Shown here: piece by piece, positions 8,785 to 17,064 of the stretch
How the letters are laid out: each line of letters starts with the position of its first letter
Position numbering within the stretch: the stretch's first letter is position 1
Assembly: GCA_020431645.1 (NCBI GenBank)
Contig: JAGQHW010000008.1
Span: 1-40,914, forward strand
Source: Carnobacterium sp.
GTDB taxonomy: Bacteria > Bacillota > Bacilli > Lactobacillales > Carnobacteriaceae
DNA: 40,914 nucleotides
Direction of reading: 5' to 3'
The notes under the pieces: model-generated
Database searches by the model: none
The model's input: only the letters and a program-made list of their open reading frames with translations
Told to the model about the DNA's origin: nothing
Position numbers and translations under genes: made by a program

Positions 8785-9926
8785 TTAAGCATTCATCTTA
8801 ATCTTGATTGTCGTACCTTTGTTTATCTCGCTTGTTAATTGAACACCCCCCCCATGCGCCTCTATAATATCGCGTGAAATAGCCATCCCAAGCCCCAACC
8901 ATGAATATTACTCGTATTTGTTCCACGATAATAACGATCAAATATTTGTTTTTGCTCTTCTATAGGAATACCTTTTCCATTATCGGTAATTATAATTTCT
9001 TTATCTGTCACCTGAACTTCAACTTTGGTATTATCATTATTATGAAGTAAGGCATTATAGATGAAATTAAGTAAAGCACGCTTCATTAGATGTTGATCAA
9101 TACTCCAGTAAATTGACAGCGTACGATCAAAATTGATATGTTTTGTTTTGAATTGTGGATCATTCAATAAATCAATGATTATTTCACGAATAAAGCGCTC
9201 CATATTTGTGTGTTCTAATTGAAAATCTAAATCTTTATTTCGTAACCTGGTCGTTAAATTAAAGTCGTCTAAAAGATCTCTTATATAAAGAGATTGTCGC
9301 TCAATAACTTCCGTATATTTTAGGTACTCTAAATCCGAAATATCTTTATTTTGTAATAATTCCGCATAGCCTTGAATTGCTGATAGTGGGGTTTTAATAT
9401 CGTGAGAGATATTACTAATCCATTCGTTACGTACTTTTTCTGTTTTTTGACGTTCTTGCTCATAGATATTTAGCGTTTCAGCTACATCATTTAAATTTTC
9501 AAATACATTTTTATAAATACCTGGTCGCTTTGGATTCTCTGTTTCAAAAACTCGCTCTTTTAAAGAATAAATTCGATTTATCATAGTATTAATAGGTTTC
9601 GTTAAAGTAATGCTGAATAAAAAGCCTACAATTGTAGCAACCAATAAGTTAATGATAAAAATTGTGCTAAACAATTTTATTATAGTGATTAATATTTTTT
9701 TCACATTAAGCATAATGACAGAACGTGTTTCTTGTGAATTAGGAATAACCACTAAATAGCTATAATTCTCAAATTCTCCAATAAAATACGTATTGAAATT
9801 ATCATCCATGTATTTATATTTATGAATAAGTTCAAAAGGACTATAATGATCAGCAGCGTCATTGGGTGCTTGGTAGGAGTAAGTAACGTTCCCGTCTTTG
9901 TCAAGTATTTGTAACCAAGCTCCAAC
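8785..9926 (-). pseudogene. Sensor histidine kinase pseudogene, broken at both ends
   Basis: The readable core (8862-9809) has a membrane helix, a HAMP linker, the H box ISHDIKTPLSAIQGYAELL, an N-box region (LLNFIYNALLHN) and TDNGKGIP. Its apparent C-terminus HGWGLGWLFHAIL is frameshifted: one base missing near 8890 hides the true end, which reads MAISRDIIEAHGGGVQ... to a stop at 8785. At the 5' side the frame continues past the first ATG (GAWLQILDKDGNVTYSY...) but hits TGA at 9927-9929. No first membrane helix, start codon or ribosome site remains, because the sequence switches into an RpiR-type gene fragment there. No response regulator is nearby. Non-functional as it stands. Confidence 0.85.
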
Positions 9927-10230
9927 TCAAATAGTTAACAACTTTAGTTGTTTCTCCAGAAACACTTATAGCAATTACACAACAACTTTCCATTAGTCTT
10001 TTGAAATATAATTTTTGGGATTGGTTATTGATGCTTCAATCCATAGAGACATTTTTGAGAGTGAGGAAAAATAAGTAGCACCATAGCTTGCCATAATATC
10101 TGATGTTCCAACAGCCAAAAAAAGCACGAAGTCTTTGCTTTTTAAATGTACAACTGCTTCTTTAATTTGTTGTTGGAATTCTAACACAGTTGTTCTATTT
10201 AAGAAATTATTGTAAACCTGAATAATTCAT
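9927..10230 (-). pseudogene. RpiR/MurR-type regulator fragment (SIS domain)
   Basis: The minus-strand frame 9993-10187 reads IKEAVVHLKSKDFVLFLAVG then TSDIMASYGATYFSSL, the sugar-isomerase (SIS) domain of RpiR-family regulators. After a frameshift near 9993-10000 it continues as CCVIAISVSGETTKVVNYL, the next SIS strand. It stops being recognisable at about 9927, where the kinase remnant begins. The N-terminal helix-turn-helix is absent. It is a partial, frameshifted relic and probably marks the deletion junction that also removed the kinase's 5' end. Confidence 0.7.
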
Positions 10231-10311
10231 AGTTTTCAAAAACGCTTCAAAAACATTGTTATAACAGTCTGTTTTGTTTCGTTCTTTCGCACCCTAGGTA
10301 AAGAAAGCTAA

Positions 10312-10337
10312 CCTCTCAACCTTACGAGATTGAGAGG
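10312..10337. repeat. Short perfect inverted repeat
   Basis: CCTCTCAA (10312-10319) and TTGAGAGG (10330-10337) are separated by 10 bases. No T run follows on either strand, so it is not a normal terminator. Role unknown. Confidence 0.4.
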
Positions 10338-10438
10338 AAAATAAATAAATAAATATTTAAGATCTGTTTAACCTTTGAATATAATATTAAACATTTGCTT
10401 TTTAACTTAGTTATTAGTAAAGTTATCACAGAGATAGT

Positions 10439-10468
10439 TTGTAATGATTGTAAAATGAAACTTATTCT
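10439..10468 (+). promoter_or_regulatory. Promoter with PerR-box-like site before the cupin gene
   Basis: TTGTAA (10439-10444) and TATTCT (10463-10468), 18 bases apart, form a plausible promoter. TTGTAATGATTGTAA (10439-10453) matches the PerR-box consensus TTANAATNATTNTAA at 14 of 15 positions and overlaps the -35 element. Peroxide-stress control of the cupin gene is an inference. Confidence 0.45.
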
Positions 10469-10483
10469 AAGGAGGAAGAAGAA

Positions 10484-10909
10484 ATGGAAATTAACGATAA
10501 AAAATATGGGAAAAAACCTTATATAGTGAATATCGAAGAGGCTACTGTCCAAAATGATAGGTATCGGACAACAATGTGGACGGGTGAAAAATTACAAGTC
10601 ACCGTTATGTCTATCCAGCCTAATGATGATATAGGGTTAGAAGTTCACCATGGTATTGATCAATTTATTCGTATTGAAGAAGGAAACGGACTATGTAAAA
10701 TGGGCCCTACAGAAGACAACTTGAATTTTGAACAAAAAGTTAAAGATGATGACGCTGTTTTTGTTCCAGCTGATATGTGGCATAATATCTTGAATACAGG
10801 TGATAAACCTTTAAAACTATACACGATTTATGCAGGTCCAGATCATATTCCAGGTACTATACATGAAACACATGATGATGCACGTAATGATCCTAATGAA
10901 CAAGACTAG
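10484..10909 (+). CDS. Small cupin-domain protein
   Basis: The 141-residue cytosolic protein has a single cupin barrel. The first motif is the GLEVHHGIDQFIRIEEGNG region, with His residues and Glu in the usual metal positions; the second is VPADMWHNILNTG, which supplies the last His. The tail is rich in His and Asp (GTIHETHDDARNDPNEQD). A strong ribosome site (AAGGAGGAAG) lies just upstream. Such short cupins are widespread in Lactobacillales with no defined substrate. The PerR-like site in the promoter hints at a link to oxidative or metal stress. It is the only intact gene in a stretch of debris. Confidence 0.85.
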   Translation: MEINDKKYGKKPYIVNIEEATVQNDRYRTTMWTGEKLQVTVMSIQPNDDIGLEVHHGIDQFIRIEEGNGLCKMGPTEDNLNFEQKVKDDDAVFVPADMWHNILNTGDKPLKLYTIYAGPDHIPGTIHETHDDARNDPNEQD

Positions 10910-11030
10910 AATAAATTCATTTTAAAATGAGAAAAAAGAGGCTGGGACAAAACCTAGCTAAATAAAAGGGTTCTACGTCAAACTGACGTTGGTAAAGAAT
11001 TTTAGTCCCTTATTTAATTAAAAAAACTTG

Positions 11031-11076
11031 AACACTTTTCATGGTAGGCATTAAGCTGCTATGAAAAGTGTTTTTT
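11031..11076. terminator. Terminator hairpin at the transposase 3' end
   Basis: AACACTTTTCAT (11031-11042) and ATGAAAAGTGTT (11061-11072) form a perfect 12-bp stem with T runs on both sides, so it can work in either direction. It overlaps the last codons of the transposase remnant. Confidence 0.75.
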
Positions 11077-11447
11077 CGTTCTGTTTAATAGCAGCTGGTT
11101 TCATATTAAAATGCAGAAGAATACGATTTTTATAGTTCACGAAGTTTCGGTAGCCGTAGGCCACACGATTAAGAACTTTGATCTTATTGTTGATGCCTTC
11201 AATTTTTCCGTTTGAATACTTATAGGCAAAGTAATGCGCGCGAAACCTGCGTCCCGTTACAATAGACGGTATACTGCTCGTTTGGTATATGGCACTTCAT
11301 ACATTCCTGAGGAATGTAGGTCAAACGACCTTTAATAAATTTACATTTTTTCCCCTTGAATTGACCGTATTCTACGCAATTCTCTTCAAAAACAATGTTT
11401 TTGTCTTGTATATCTAGTATTTTTCGCATATCATTTGATGTAGGCAA
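11051..11447 (-). pseudogene. ISL3-family transposase, large internal deletion
   Basis: The N-terminal piece (11447 to about 11232, TTG start, AAAGGAGAG ribosome site) reads MRKILDIQDKNIVFEENC and ends with the zinc-finger-like Cys region typical of ISL3 transposases. The C-terminal piece (about 11231 to the stop at 11051) reads AHYFAYKYSNGKIEGINNKI then KVLNRVAYGYRNFVNYK, the conserved ISL3 end. They are joined out of frame at about 11231. Roughly 300 residues, including the catalytic core, are missing. Confidence 0.85.
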
Positions 11448-11506
11448 GTGAGTTCTCTCCTTTGAATAAGTTGTGGTGACTTTAATTCTACAGGAGAACT
11501 CACTTG
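11445..11506 (-). promoter_or_regulatory. Hairpin covering the transposase ribosome site and start
   Basis: On the minus strand the arm at 11492-11506 pairs with 11445-11461, which contains both the ribosome site and the TTG start of the transposase; the match is 15 bases with a two-base bulge. A transcript entering from outside would fold and hide the start, while one begun within the loop (11462-11491) would not. This is the logic known from IS10 and IS50 for preventing expression by read-through. Here it is inferred from sequence only. Confidence 0.5.
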
Positions 11507-11571
11507 TTTTCTATTTTTACGAAAAAAACGTTAGCAAGTTTTCACTCACCAACGTCAAATATTGTACAACC

Positions 11572-11947
11572 ATAATTGAATGAAGTTATAGCTTTTTACT
11601 TTTTATTAGTAAAAATAAGCGATACAGATATTGTCTGAATGGGGTGTACCCATAATTGTCACAGACAATACGTTGAATTTGTTGTCTTCTTCGTGTAGAT
11701 TTAGAGTGTCGAATAACTATTGAAATGAAAAAATCTGGAAACGCGCAAATAAACCATGATAACGTAACAAGTTAATAAGACTAGGTTGACTTGAAATGTC
11801 GCTTATCATATTAATTATTTTGGTTTAGTTCAAAAAAGAAAGGATGATGGTTTATAGATAAGGGAGAATGTTGGTTCAATAAAAATGAGTATAATTTATT
11901 AAAAAAGGAACATCTAAAAAAAATAAAAAAAGAACCAAAAGGGTTTA
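11572..11947. other. Intergenic region, no gene found
   Basis: No convincing gene is present. An imperfect inverted repeat (ATTGTCTG...CAGACAAT, about 11629-11674) frames GGGGTGTACCC, which resembles an IS terminus but is not identifiable. A stop-free but start-less minor frame (about 11850-11970, KGECWFNKNEYNLLKKEHLK) runs into the following gene's start in another frame, so that gene's 5' end may have been altered. Confidence 0.4.
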
Positions 11948-12907
11948 TTGTATGTGACATACAACCTTCCTTTTAGATTGCCGTTTGATAATCATACCCG
12001 TTCATTATATAGATATAAAGGGAAAGATCTAGCTGTAATTATTCACAATCACAACTCTAAACAATATATTTATAGAGATATGGTAATTCCTGATTTGCGT
12101 GCAGAAATAGAAATTGTCCTATTTTCTTATTCGTATCTATCAAAAGAAGTGGAAGAAGAAAAAATGCATTACGCCATTAATTTTACTTTAGAATTTTTAC
12201 AACATTTGATTGAAAGCCTAATGGTCAAATATGATTCCCCAGGGATTCATAGAATATCCAGGCAGGACTTACCTCCTTTGATTCCAGTTACTTCGATTCG
12301 CTCCTCCAACTTTAAAGAAAGTTCTATTATAAGGAGGGGTATTCTAAATCCTCATTTCCACAATATACCTAAGGAGCAAAGTAAGTTAACAAGTAAGGAG
12401 GTAAATGAATTCATAGGATTTGTTAATGAATCTAACAAATCTCCTTTCATAAATTCTGTTCTTTACGTAAGGCAAAGTAAAAATTTTTTGGAAAGTGGAA
12501 ATTATGCTATGAGTGTTATTCATGTTCAAACAGCAGTAGAGATATTTATGTATACACTTTACCGATTAATTTTAAAGAATAGAGAAAAAATTTCTAAGGA
12601 TAAAATAGAAAATAAGCTGCAAGCAGGTTATAAAAATATTCTTAACGAGCATTTAAAAAAATATTTTGAAGAAGTAGATTATACGTTTAATTTTGATTTT
12701 AATTCTAACCCTTACATTTTACTAAATGGGTATAAAAGAGATGTATATCTTTTAAGAAATAAAGTAATTCATGAAGGGTATACCTGTAGTGAAGAAGAAG
12801 CTAATCGAGCTTTCATTTTATGTGAGGAGATTTTAAAGAATACTGTTAATGCTATACATTCAACAACTTTGAAAGAAAACGTATTTAAAGACGAATTATT
12901 TATTTAA
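11948..12907 (+). CDS. HEPN-like domain protein (319 aa)
   Basis: The C-terminal half is helical. It contains SVIHVQTAVEIFMYTLYRLI followed by LLRNKVIHEGYTCSEEEA, in which Arg270 and His275 make the R-x4-H motif that forms the RNase site in HEPN domains. The N-terminal half (1-150) is mixed alpha/beta and unrecognised. The assigned start is TTG at 11948 with GGG four bases upstream; this is weak, and an upstream frame break is possible. It converges on the next gene with a 12-bp overlap of the two 3' ends. Probable role: RNA cleavage in phage defence or a toxin-antitoxin setting, inferred from the motif and HEPN-rich surroundings. The same fold also occurs in non-catalytic proteins. Confidence 0.7.
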   Translation: MYVTYNLPFRLPFDNHTRSLYRYKGKDLAVIIHNHNSKQYIYRDMVIPDLRAEIEIVLFSYSYLSKEVEEEKMHYAINFTLEFLQHLIESLMVKYDSPGIHRISRQDLPPLIPVTSIRSSNFKESSIIRRGILNPHFHNIPKEQSKLTSKEVNEFIGFVNESNKSPFINSVLYVRQSKNFLESGNYAMSVIHVQTAVEIFMYTLYRLILKNREKISKDKIENKLQAGYKNILNEHLKKYFEEVDYTFNFDFNSNPYILLNGYKRDVYLLRNKVIHEGYTCSEEEANRAFILCEEILKNTVNAIHSTTLKENVFKDELFI

Positions 12908-13483
12908 TTTTGAACTTAGTGAATCTAGGAGATTGAGACCAATTTCAAATACCCAGTCAAAACTATCACTGTCATATTCATCTAAGTCACCATGGACTGC
13001 TTTGTTTAATATAGCAGTAATATCATTTATAATAGCATGTTCTTTGTGAGTTATTATTTCATTATTAATGAGGGTATTTGTTATTTGACGCATTCCGCTC
13101 ATTCTAATCTTTATCTTGTTATCTTCAAGAAGTTTTTTTAGCACACTTTCTAATTCGATCCGAAGACCAGCCAATGCTAATTTAGGATCTTCGTAACGTA
13201 AATTATAAAATGAATATTTATTTTTAATTTCTTTTATAGGGGTTTCTTTAGATAGGCCTACTTCATTAACAGTTGCTTGTATTTTAGCTTTTTCTTCTTT
13301 ACTTACTAATTCAACTTTTCCAATTCCAGTAACTTCGAGAGATTTTATATATTGAATGAACCAGGGGACCAAAGCCAAGACTAACAGAATGATGGAAGTT
13401 GTATCTATAGTTAAATTCGGCCAAATTAAGCGTATCAAAAAAATAGTAATAAACATAAAAGAAACAATTACTTTAAAGTACAA
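12896..13483 (-). CDS. Membrane-anchored protein with HEPN/DUF4145-like C-terminus (195 aa)
   Basis: Two hydrophobic segments (about residues 4-22 and 28-46) form a membrane anchor. A cytosolic helical domain follows, with KLALAGLRIELESVLKKLL and, near the end, ILNKAVHGDLDEYD. That last motif resembles the NxxVHG of DUF4145/HEPN-type proteins but lacks the catalytic Arg, so RNase activity is doubtful. The start is TTG at 13483 with a near-perfect AAAGGAGG ribosome site. It lies 59 bases downstream of the ApeA-like gene on the same strand, probably in one operon, and its 3' end overlaps that of the convergent gene by 12 bp. It may be a membrane sensor or anchor for its neighbour. Function not established. 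Confidence 0.65.
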   Translation of the reverse strand: MYFKVIVSFMFITIFLIRLIWPNLTIDTTSIILLVLALVPWFIQYIKSLEVTGIGKVELVSKEEKAKIQATVNEVGLSKETPIKEIKNKYSFYNLRYEDPKLALAGLRIELESVLKKLLEDNKIKIRMSGMRQITNTLINNEIITHKEHAIINDITAILNKAVHGDLDEYDSDSFDWVFEIGLNLLDSLSSKLNK

Positions 13484-13542
13484 CTAATATCCTCCTTTAA
13501 CATAATTAATTAAGAATGAAAATAATCAGACTATTTATTACT

Positions 13543-14562
13543 TTAATCTTTAAACAGTTTATTTTTAAAATAGTTTTCAATTTCTTCATCAGTTTTAGAA
13601 AAAATATCTGAATGTTGAGAGAAGACCGTTCTTAATACAAAATCAACCTTTTGACAAACAGCTTCTATAGATTCAATCTTCTCATAATATTTTTTGATAG
13701 AATCTCCATGTACGATTTTTGATCGATAATTGTATGCGACTTTTATCTCTGAGTAATATTGAAGACGATCGTCAATATTACTACCTATTAGAATAGCCAC
13801 TCGTTCCGATATTTGATGTGCTAATTCGTTTGTTGATGTAGTAAACAAGCACTCCAATGCCGAAATGTAATTAAGTAATTTCGTTGGAATAATAGACGAA
13901 GCTCTGGCAGCTAATGTAAAATACTTTGCTCTGTCAACTCGATTAGAATCTTTTTCTTTAATAAATATATCTGGTATTGGTAATTTACCACCTATAGTGT
14001 CCTCATCATTTTCATCTATAGTTGTCCAATAGCTGTCAGAAAAATTTAACTCGTCAGAGTAATCGTTGTATACTTTTCTAATTTCATTATCAGAAAAAGT
14101 AACAGATTCTATTTTACCATTCCTATTTGTGATAATCTCGGATAATGATCCTTTGAAAGATCGAGCATTGCTATATTCATTATTCATTTTTTTATCATAG
14201 ATTAAAAGAAAGCCATCCCTAATATATACACTATTGTCCCGCATAAACCAAAGTCTATGTGTATAAGATTGAACCTCTCTTAGCATTTTAAACACTATTA
14301 TTCCATTTTTATTAATATTTATAAACTCACTAATATTATTTATTCCTTCAAATTTTCCTTTGATATATAAGTATGCAGCTTCGTCACCAAATTCCAGTAA
14401 AGAATGTTCACCCATTGTTTCCATTAAGGGAAGGGTATGGATAGTTTCAGCAAGTGGGCCCTCCCCGTTAGAAATATGTACATTAGCGCCTAACTTTATT
14501 CCTCTATTGTGTATGTTTTCTAACTTTAAGTTATGTAATACTGTGATAAATAGATAGTTCAT
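13543..14562 (-). CDS. ApeA-like HEPN domain protein (339 aa)
   Basis: The C-terminal third has the pattern of the ApeA-type HEPN domain: KLLNYISALECLF, then ELAHQISERVAILIG, then IKVAYNYRSKIVHG, with Arg280 and His285 forming the R-x4-H site. The first 200 residues are beta-rich, as in ApeA-type N-terminal sensor domains. It starts at an ATG with an AGAGAGG ribosome site and has its own promoter (TTGCAC at 14648-14653 and TATAGT at 14626-14631, 16 bases apart on the minus strand). ApeA from enterobacteria is an abortive-infection RNase; by family this is a candidate antiphage protein. It appears to head a two-gene operon with the membrane protein gene downstream. Confidence 0.75.
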   Translation of the reverse strand: MNYLFITVLHNLKLENIHNRGIKLGANVHISNGEGPLAETIHTLPLMETMGEHSLLEFGDEAAYLYIKGKFEGINNISEFININKNGIIVFKMLREVQSYTHRLWFMRDNSVYIRDGFLLIYDKKMNNEYSNARSFKGSLSEIITNRNGKIESVTFSDNEIRKVYNDYSDELNFSDSYWTTIDENDEDTIGGKLPIPDIFIKEKDSNRVDRAKYFTLAARASSIIPTKLLNYISALECLFTTSTNELAHQISERVAILIGSNIDDRLQYYSEIKVAYNYRSKIVHGDSIKKYYEKIESIEAVCQKVDFVLRTVFSQHSDIFSKTDEEIENYFKNKLFKD

Positions 14563-14594
14563 AACTAACCTCTCTTTATAACATATATTTTTAG

Positions 14595-14653
14595 CTAAAT
14601 TGGTAGCTCACAATTTAGTAGCTACACTATATAATATGATAAAACAAGTGCAA
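14595..14653 (-). promoter_or_regulatory. Promoter and palindrome of the ApeA-like gene
   Basis: TTGCAC (complement of 14648-14653), a 16-base spacer and TATAGT (complement of 14626-14631) form a good promoter. Just downstream, CTAAATTG (14595-14602) and CAATTTAG (14611-14618) form a perfect 8-bp inverted repeat around the expected transcription start, a likely operator. Confidence 0.5.
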
Positions 14654-14659
14654 AAAATA

Positions 14660-15016
14660 TTCAGTTATCTCAAAGTATAATTTTAGTGAAATGGCACCAT
14701 ACTAATGATTTTCCCTAAGGAACTGATAAAAGTATGAAAAGCTTTAATAATTGGGGTAGTAATGATTGTCATATATTACTATAACAGAAGTAAGATGCTA
14801 AAAGAAAGGCTGCTTAAACTATATAAAATGCTATTTTGAGTAGCACATTATTTAGGATATGTAGAAAATGATATATCAAACACAATAAATATAATGAACG
14901 TTTAACTTTATATAAATATAGTCATAACTTAAGAGTATTGACTATGATTTCGCAATCTAGTAAAATCAATACTTACAATGGTGTCATAACTTATGGTCAA
15001 AAATAGGGAGAGAATT
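14660..15016 (+). promoter_or_regulatory. Upstream region of the HEPN gene at 15017, with repeats
   Basis: No coding sequence is seen. The last 90 bases hold GTCATAACTTA twice as a direct repeat (about 14921 and 14983) and an inverted repeat AGTATTGA...TCAATACT (about 14932-14974). Such paired repeats just before a toxin-like gene suggest operator sites, but no repressor gene is adjacent. Confidence 0.4.
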
Positions 15017-15583
15017 ATGAACAATATCAGTAGAATAAAAAAAATATTTGAGTCCATTAGCTTATCTATAAGTAATGATAATTACTTTGCTTCCCTGACA
15101 AATTCTTTAATCTTAATTGACATATGCGCAAAAATTTACTCACCAAAAGTAAAAGAAAGCAACAAAAGATATAAAAAGTGGATTGACGATAATTTTATTA
15201 CAAAATTAGAAGGTATGAGTAGTACAAATAATTATCTATCTTCTAATAATATTTGGTTTTTAAGATCTGCAATGCTACATGAAGGATCAGCTGACCCAAC
15301 GACAAATCGAAGCTATCAAAAGTTTGGTAAGGAAAAAGTTAGAGACATAGTGCCAACTATTTTTCCAGAAGAATTCGATAAAAAAGTGTTAGTAGCTGAT
15401 CAAGGAGAAGATTATCCTACTTTATTCTTTGATATTACTTATTTTTGTGAAAATGTTTTATCCGTAGCGACTGATTGGGTCGATGAAAATACAGAATTAG
15501 TTAAAGAATCAGATTTAAACTTATTTTCTTTAGCTTATTCTGAATTTGCAACTAATAATAATATGATTATTTTCAGAGCATAA
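15017..15583 (+). CDS. HEPN-like small protein (188 aa)
   Basis: The ATG at 15017 has GGGAGAG just upstream; an earlier ATG at 14993 lacks a ribosome site. The helical N-terminal half ends in [18 protein letters not shown], with Arg83 and His88 in R-x4-H spacing followed by Gly, the HEPN active-site pattern. The C-terminal half (100-188) is less conserved-looking. It is followed 16 bases later by a serine recombinase gene on the same strand, so it may have moved with that gene. Likely RNase-type defence or toxin protein by motif, with no direct evidence of activity. Confidence 0.65.
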   Translation: MNNISRIKKIFESISLSISNDNYFASLTNSLILIDICAKIYSPKVKESNKRYKKWIDDNFITKLEGMSSTNNYLSSNNIWFLRSAMLHEGSADPTTNRSYQKFGKEKVRDIVPTIFPEEFDKKVLVADQGEDYPTLFFDITYFCENVLSVATDWVDENTELVKESDLNLFSLAYSEFATNNNMIIFRA

Positions 15584-15599
15584 TAAAGGAGTTTTTAGA

Positions 15600-16157
15600 A
15601 TGAAATATGGCTATGCACGAGTGAGTACTCGCCATCAGGATTTAGAAGGACAGATGCGCCAACTAGAGGCTGAACATTGTGACCGAATCTATTTTGAAAA
15701 AATTACTGGAACAAAAAACGATCGTCCTGAATTTCAGAAATTACTCGAGAATATCGAAACTGGAGATACGCTGGTCGTTACAAAGCTGGATCGATTTGCT
15801 CGTAGCACTCAAGATGCGTTGAACACGATTAAATCCCTTTTCGAAAAAGGGGTTAAGATTAATGTGTTGAATTTGGGCATGATTGAGAATACATCTACTG
15901 GTAGACTAATTTTTACAATCTTTAGCGCCTTCGCAGATTTTGAGCGTGATTTAATTGTGGAACGAACTCAAGAAGGAAAAGAGATTGCCAAACAGCGACC
16001 AGACTTTCGGGAAGGACGTCCGAAAAAATTTTCTCAGCAGCAAGTTGACTTGGCCATGCAGCTCCTAGAGACACACTCTTATACAGAGGTCGAAAAAATG
16101 ACCGGAATCAGCAAAAGCACTTTGACACGGAATAAAAGAAAAATAAGTGATATGTAA
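15600..16157 (+). CDS. Serine recombinase (resolvase/invertase family)
   Basis: The 185-residue protein starts [19 protein letters not shown], with the catalytic Ser9 in YARVST. It has the conserved [10 protein letters not shown] and [16 protein letters not shown] blocks of Tn3-type resolvases and Pin-type invertases, and a C-terminal helix-turn-helix ([17 protein letters not shown]). A ribosome site AAAGGAG precedes the ATG. Length and domain order are complete. Such enzymes resolve plasmid multimers or transposon cointegrates. A long imperfect hairpin after the stop is its terminator or possibly a recombination site. Confidence 0.93.
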   Translation: MKYGYARVSTRHQDLEGQMRQLEAEHCDRIYFEKITGTKNDRPEFQKLLENIETGDTLVVTKLDRFARSTQDALNTIKSLFEKGVKINVLNLGMIENTSTGRLIFTIFSAFADFERDLIVERTQEGKEIAKQRPDFREGRPKKFSQQQVDLAMQLLETHSYTEVEKMTGISKSTLTRNKRKISDM

Positions 16158-16169
16158 CATTACGATTAA

Positions 16170-16265
16170 GCATTTTCGAACTTATATATGATAAGATATT
16201 ACTTAGATAGGTATACAGTCTTAATATTGAGATGAGACTGAAAAGTGCTTAAGGATTTTTTTTAA
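16170..16265 (+). terminator. Long imperfect hairpin after the recombinase gene
   Basis: TTAAGCATTTTC (from about 16168) pairs with GAAAAGTGCTTAA (about 16240-16252), followed by a run of eight T. The wide loop (about 60 bases) is unusual, and a recombination-site role cannot be excluded. Confidence 0.5.
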
Positions 16266-16500
16266 GAACAGAAATGTCTAACAATCTTTGAAAAAATATT
16301 TTATTTCTTTGTGGGTAAAAAAATCGTGCGCAGAATTATTCCTATAATGTTGGGTAACATGCAAGATAAAAATGGCGTTATCGAAAATTTAAAGACCCAT
16401 GGATAGCCAAAAATAGAAATACTGTATTCAAAAGAGTCTATGGTTTCTTTAAGGACATATTTAGAGTTTGAAGCATGCAGAAATAAGGAGGTTGTTAGAA
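16266..16500 (+). other. Non-coding stretch with a possible gene relic
   Basis: From about 16319 to 16470 one plus-strand frame reads sensibly (KKIVRRIIPIMLGNMQDKNG...) but is interrupted by a TAG near 16405 and has no ribosome site. It could be a relic of a small gene; I do not recognise it. Confidence 0.3.
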
Positions 16501-16719
16501 ATGGGAAAAATTTCTAAGACTTTTAACGAATTCTTTTTTGCTTGGGGAGATAATGATCCCAATAAAAAAGTACTAAGATATGGAAAAATGGTTACTTTGA
16601 AGCGGCTGAATGAATATGATGATTACAAGTACTATCGACCTAGAAGAAAAGCTGCTGCGATAATTTCGGGATTAGCAGGTGTTGCCGGATTATTTGGAAT
16701 CTTCAGTAAGAAGAAATGA
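16501..16719 (+). CDS. Small protein with C-terminal Gly-rich membrane helix (72 aa)
   Basis: The ATG at 16501 has AAGGAGG 9 bases upstream; a longer reading from 16468 has no ribosome site. The first 50 residues are charged and aromatic (FNEFFFAWGDNDPNKKVLRYG). The C-terminus is basic (YYRPRRKAAA) followed by a helix IISGLAGVAGLFGIF with glycine-zipper spacing and a KKK end, so the protein is probably a single-pass or pore-type membrane protein. It lies between the recombinase and the STAND gene. Small membrane effectors occur in defence and toxin systems, but nothing here proves that role. Confidence 0.6.
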   Translation: MGKISKTFNEFFFAWGDNDPNKKVLRYGKMVTLKRLNEYDDYKYYRPRRKAAAIISGLAGVAGLFGIFSKKK

Positions 16720-17064
16720 TAATTGTAGAGAAAACAAGGTGATTTGACGGGTAGATGGGTGCACTTAAATTTGAAAATGGCTTAAAATGCTTTATTTTGA
16801 AGTGTAAAATTACTTTTAATACACAATTTAAGGTATTAAAACCGGTTGAAAAGTGACACATTGATTTTAATACAACTTAAGATACAAAAAATGACTCCTT
16901 TATTTTTAATATAAGGTGTCATTTTAATTTGCCTCATAATCGATTGTTTTTGATACTGATTCAATTATTTACAAAAACAAGGCTTTTTGTTTAATGTAGG
17001 AATCTCTCTTTAGTCGTCTTTTAGAATGCTATAATTAATAAAAAATAAAGAGGAGGAATTGCTT
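16720..17064 (+). promoter_or_regulatory. Intergenic region before the STAND gene, with terminator
   Basis: A hairpin AATGACTCCTT...AAGGTGTCATT (about 16890-16923) followed by T-rich sequence acts as a terminator for the upstream gene. An imperfect direct repeat (TTTTAATACACAATTTAAGGTAT near 16816 and a shorter variant near 16865) precedes it. No gene is visible. Confidence 0.5.

Larger units (their letters stand above)
10968..11571 (-). mobile_element. Internally deleted ISL3-family insertion sequence
   Basis: The element is bounded by imperfect terminal inverted repeats: GGTTCTAC...GACGTTGGT near 10969-10993 and the reverse complement of GGTTGTAC...GACGTTGGT at 11548-11571. Inside are only the first and last parts of an ISL3-family transposase, so it cannot move unaided. 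No matching 8-bp target duplication is visible in the flanks. Confidence 0.75.

Noticed and set aside
8862..9809. Intact 315-aa sensor kinase
   Set aside because: The family's true C-terminus is present in another frame down to 8785 and the 5' end lacks a start and first helix, so it is a pseudogene.
10941..11010. GGGACAAAA...TTTTAGTCCC as a cupin terminator
   Set aside because: The second arm lies inside the ISL3 remnant boundary, the loop is about 45 bases and there is no clean T run; it may be a dispersed intergenic motif but this cannot be shown.
11629..11674. IS3-type terminal repeat around GGGGTGTACCC
   Set aside because: Only one imperfect inverted repeat, with no transposase sequence or second end nearby.
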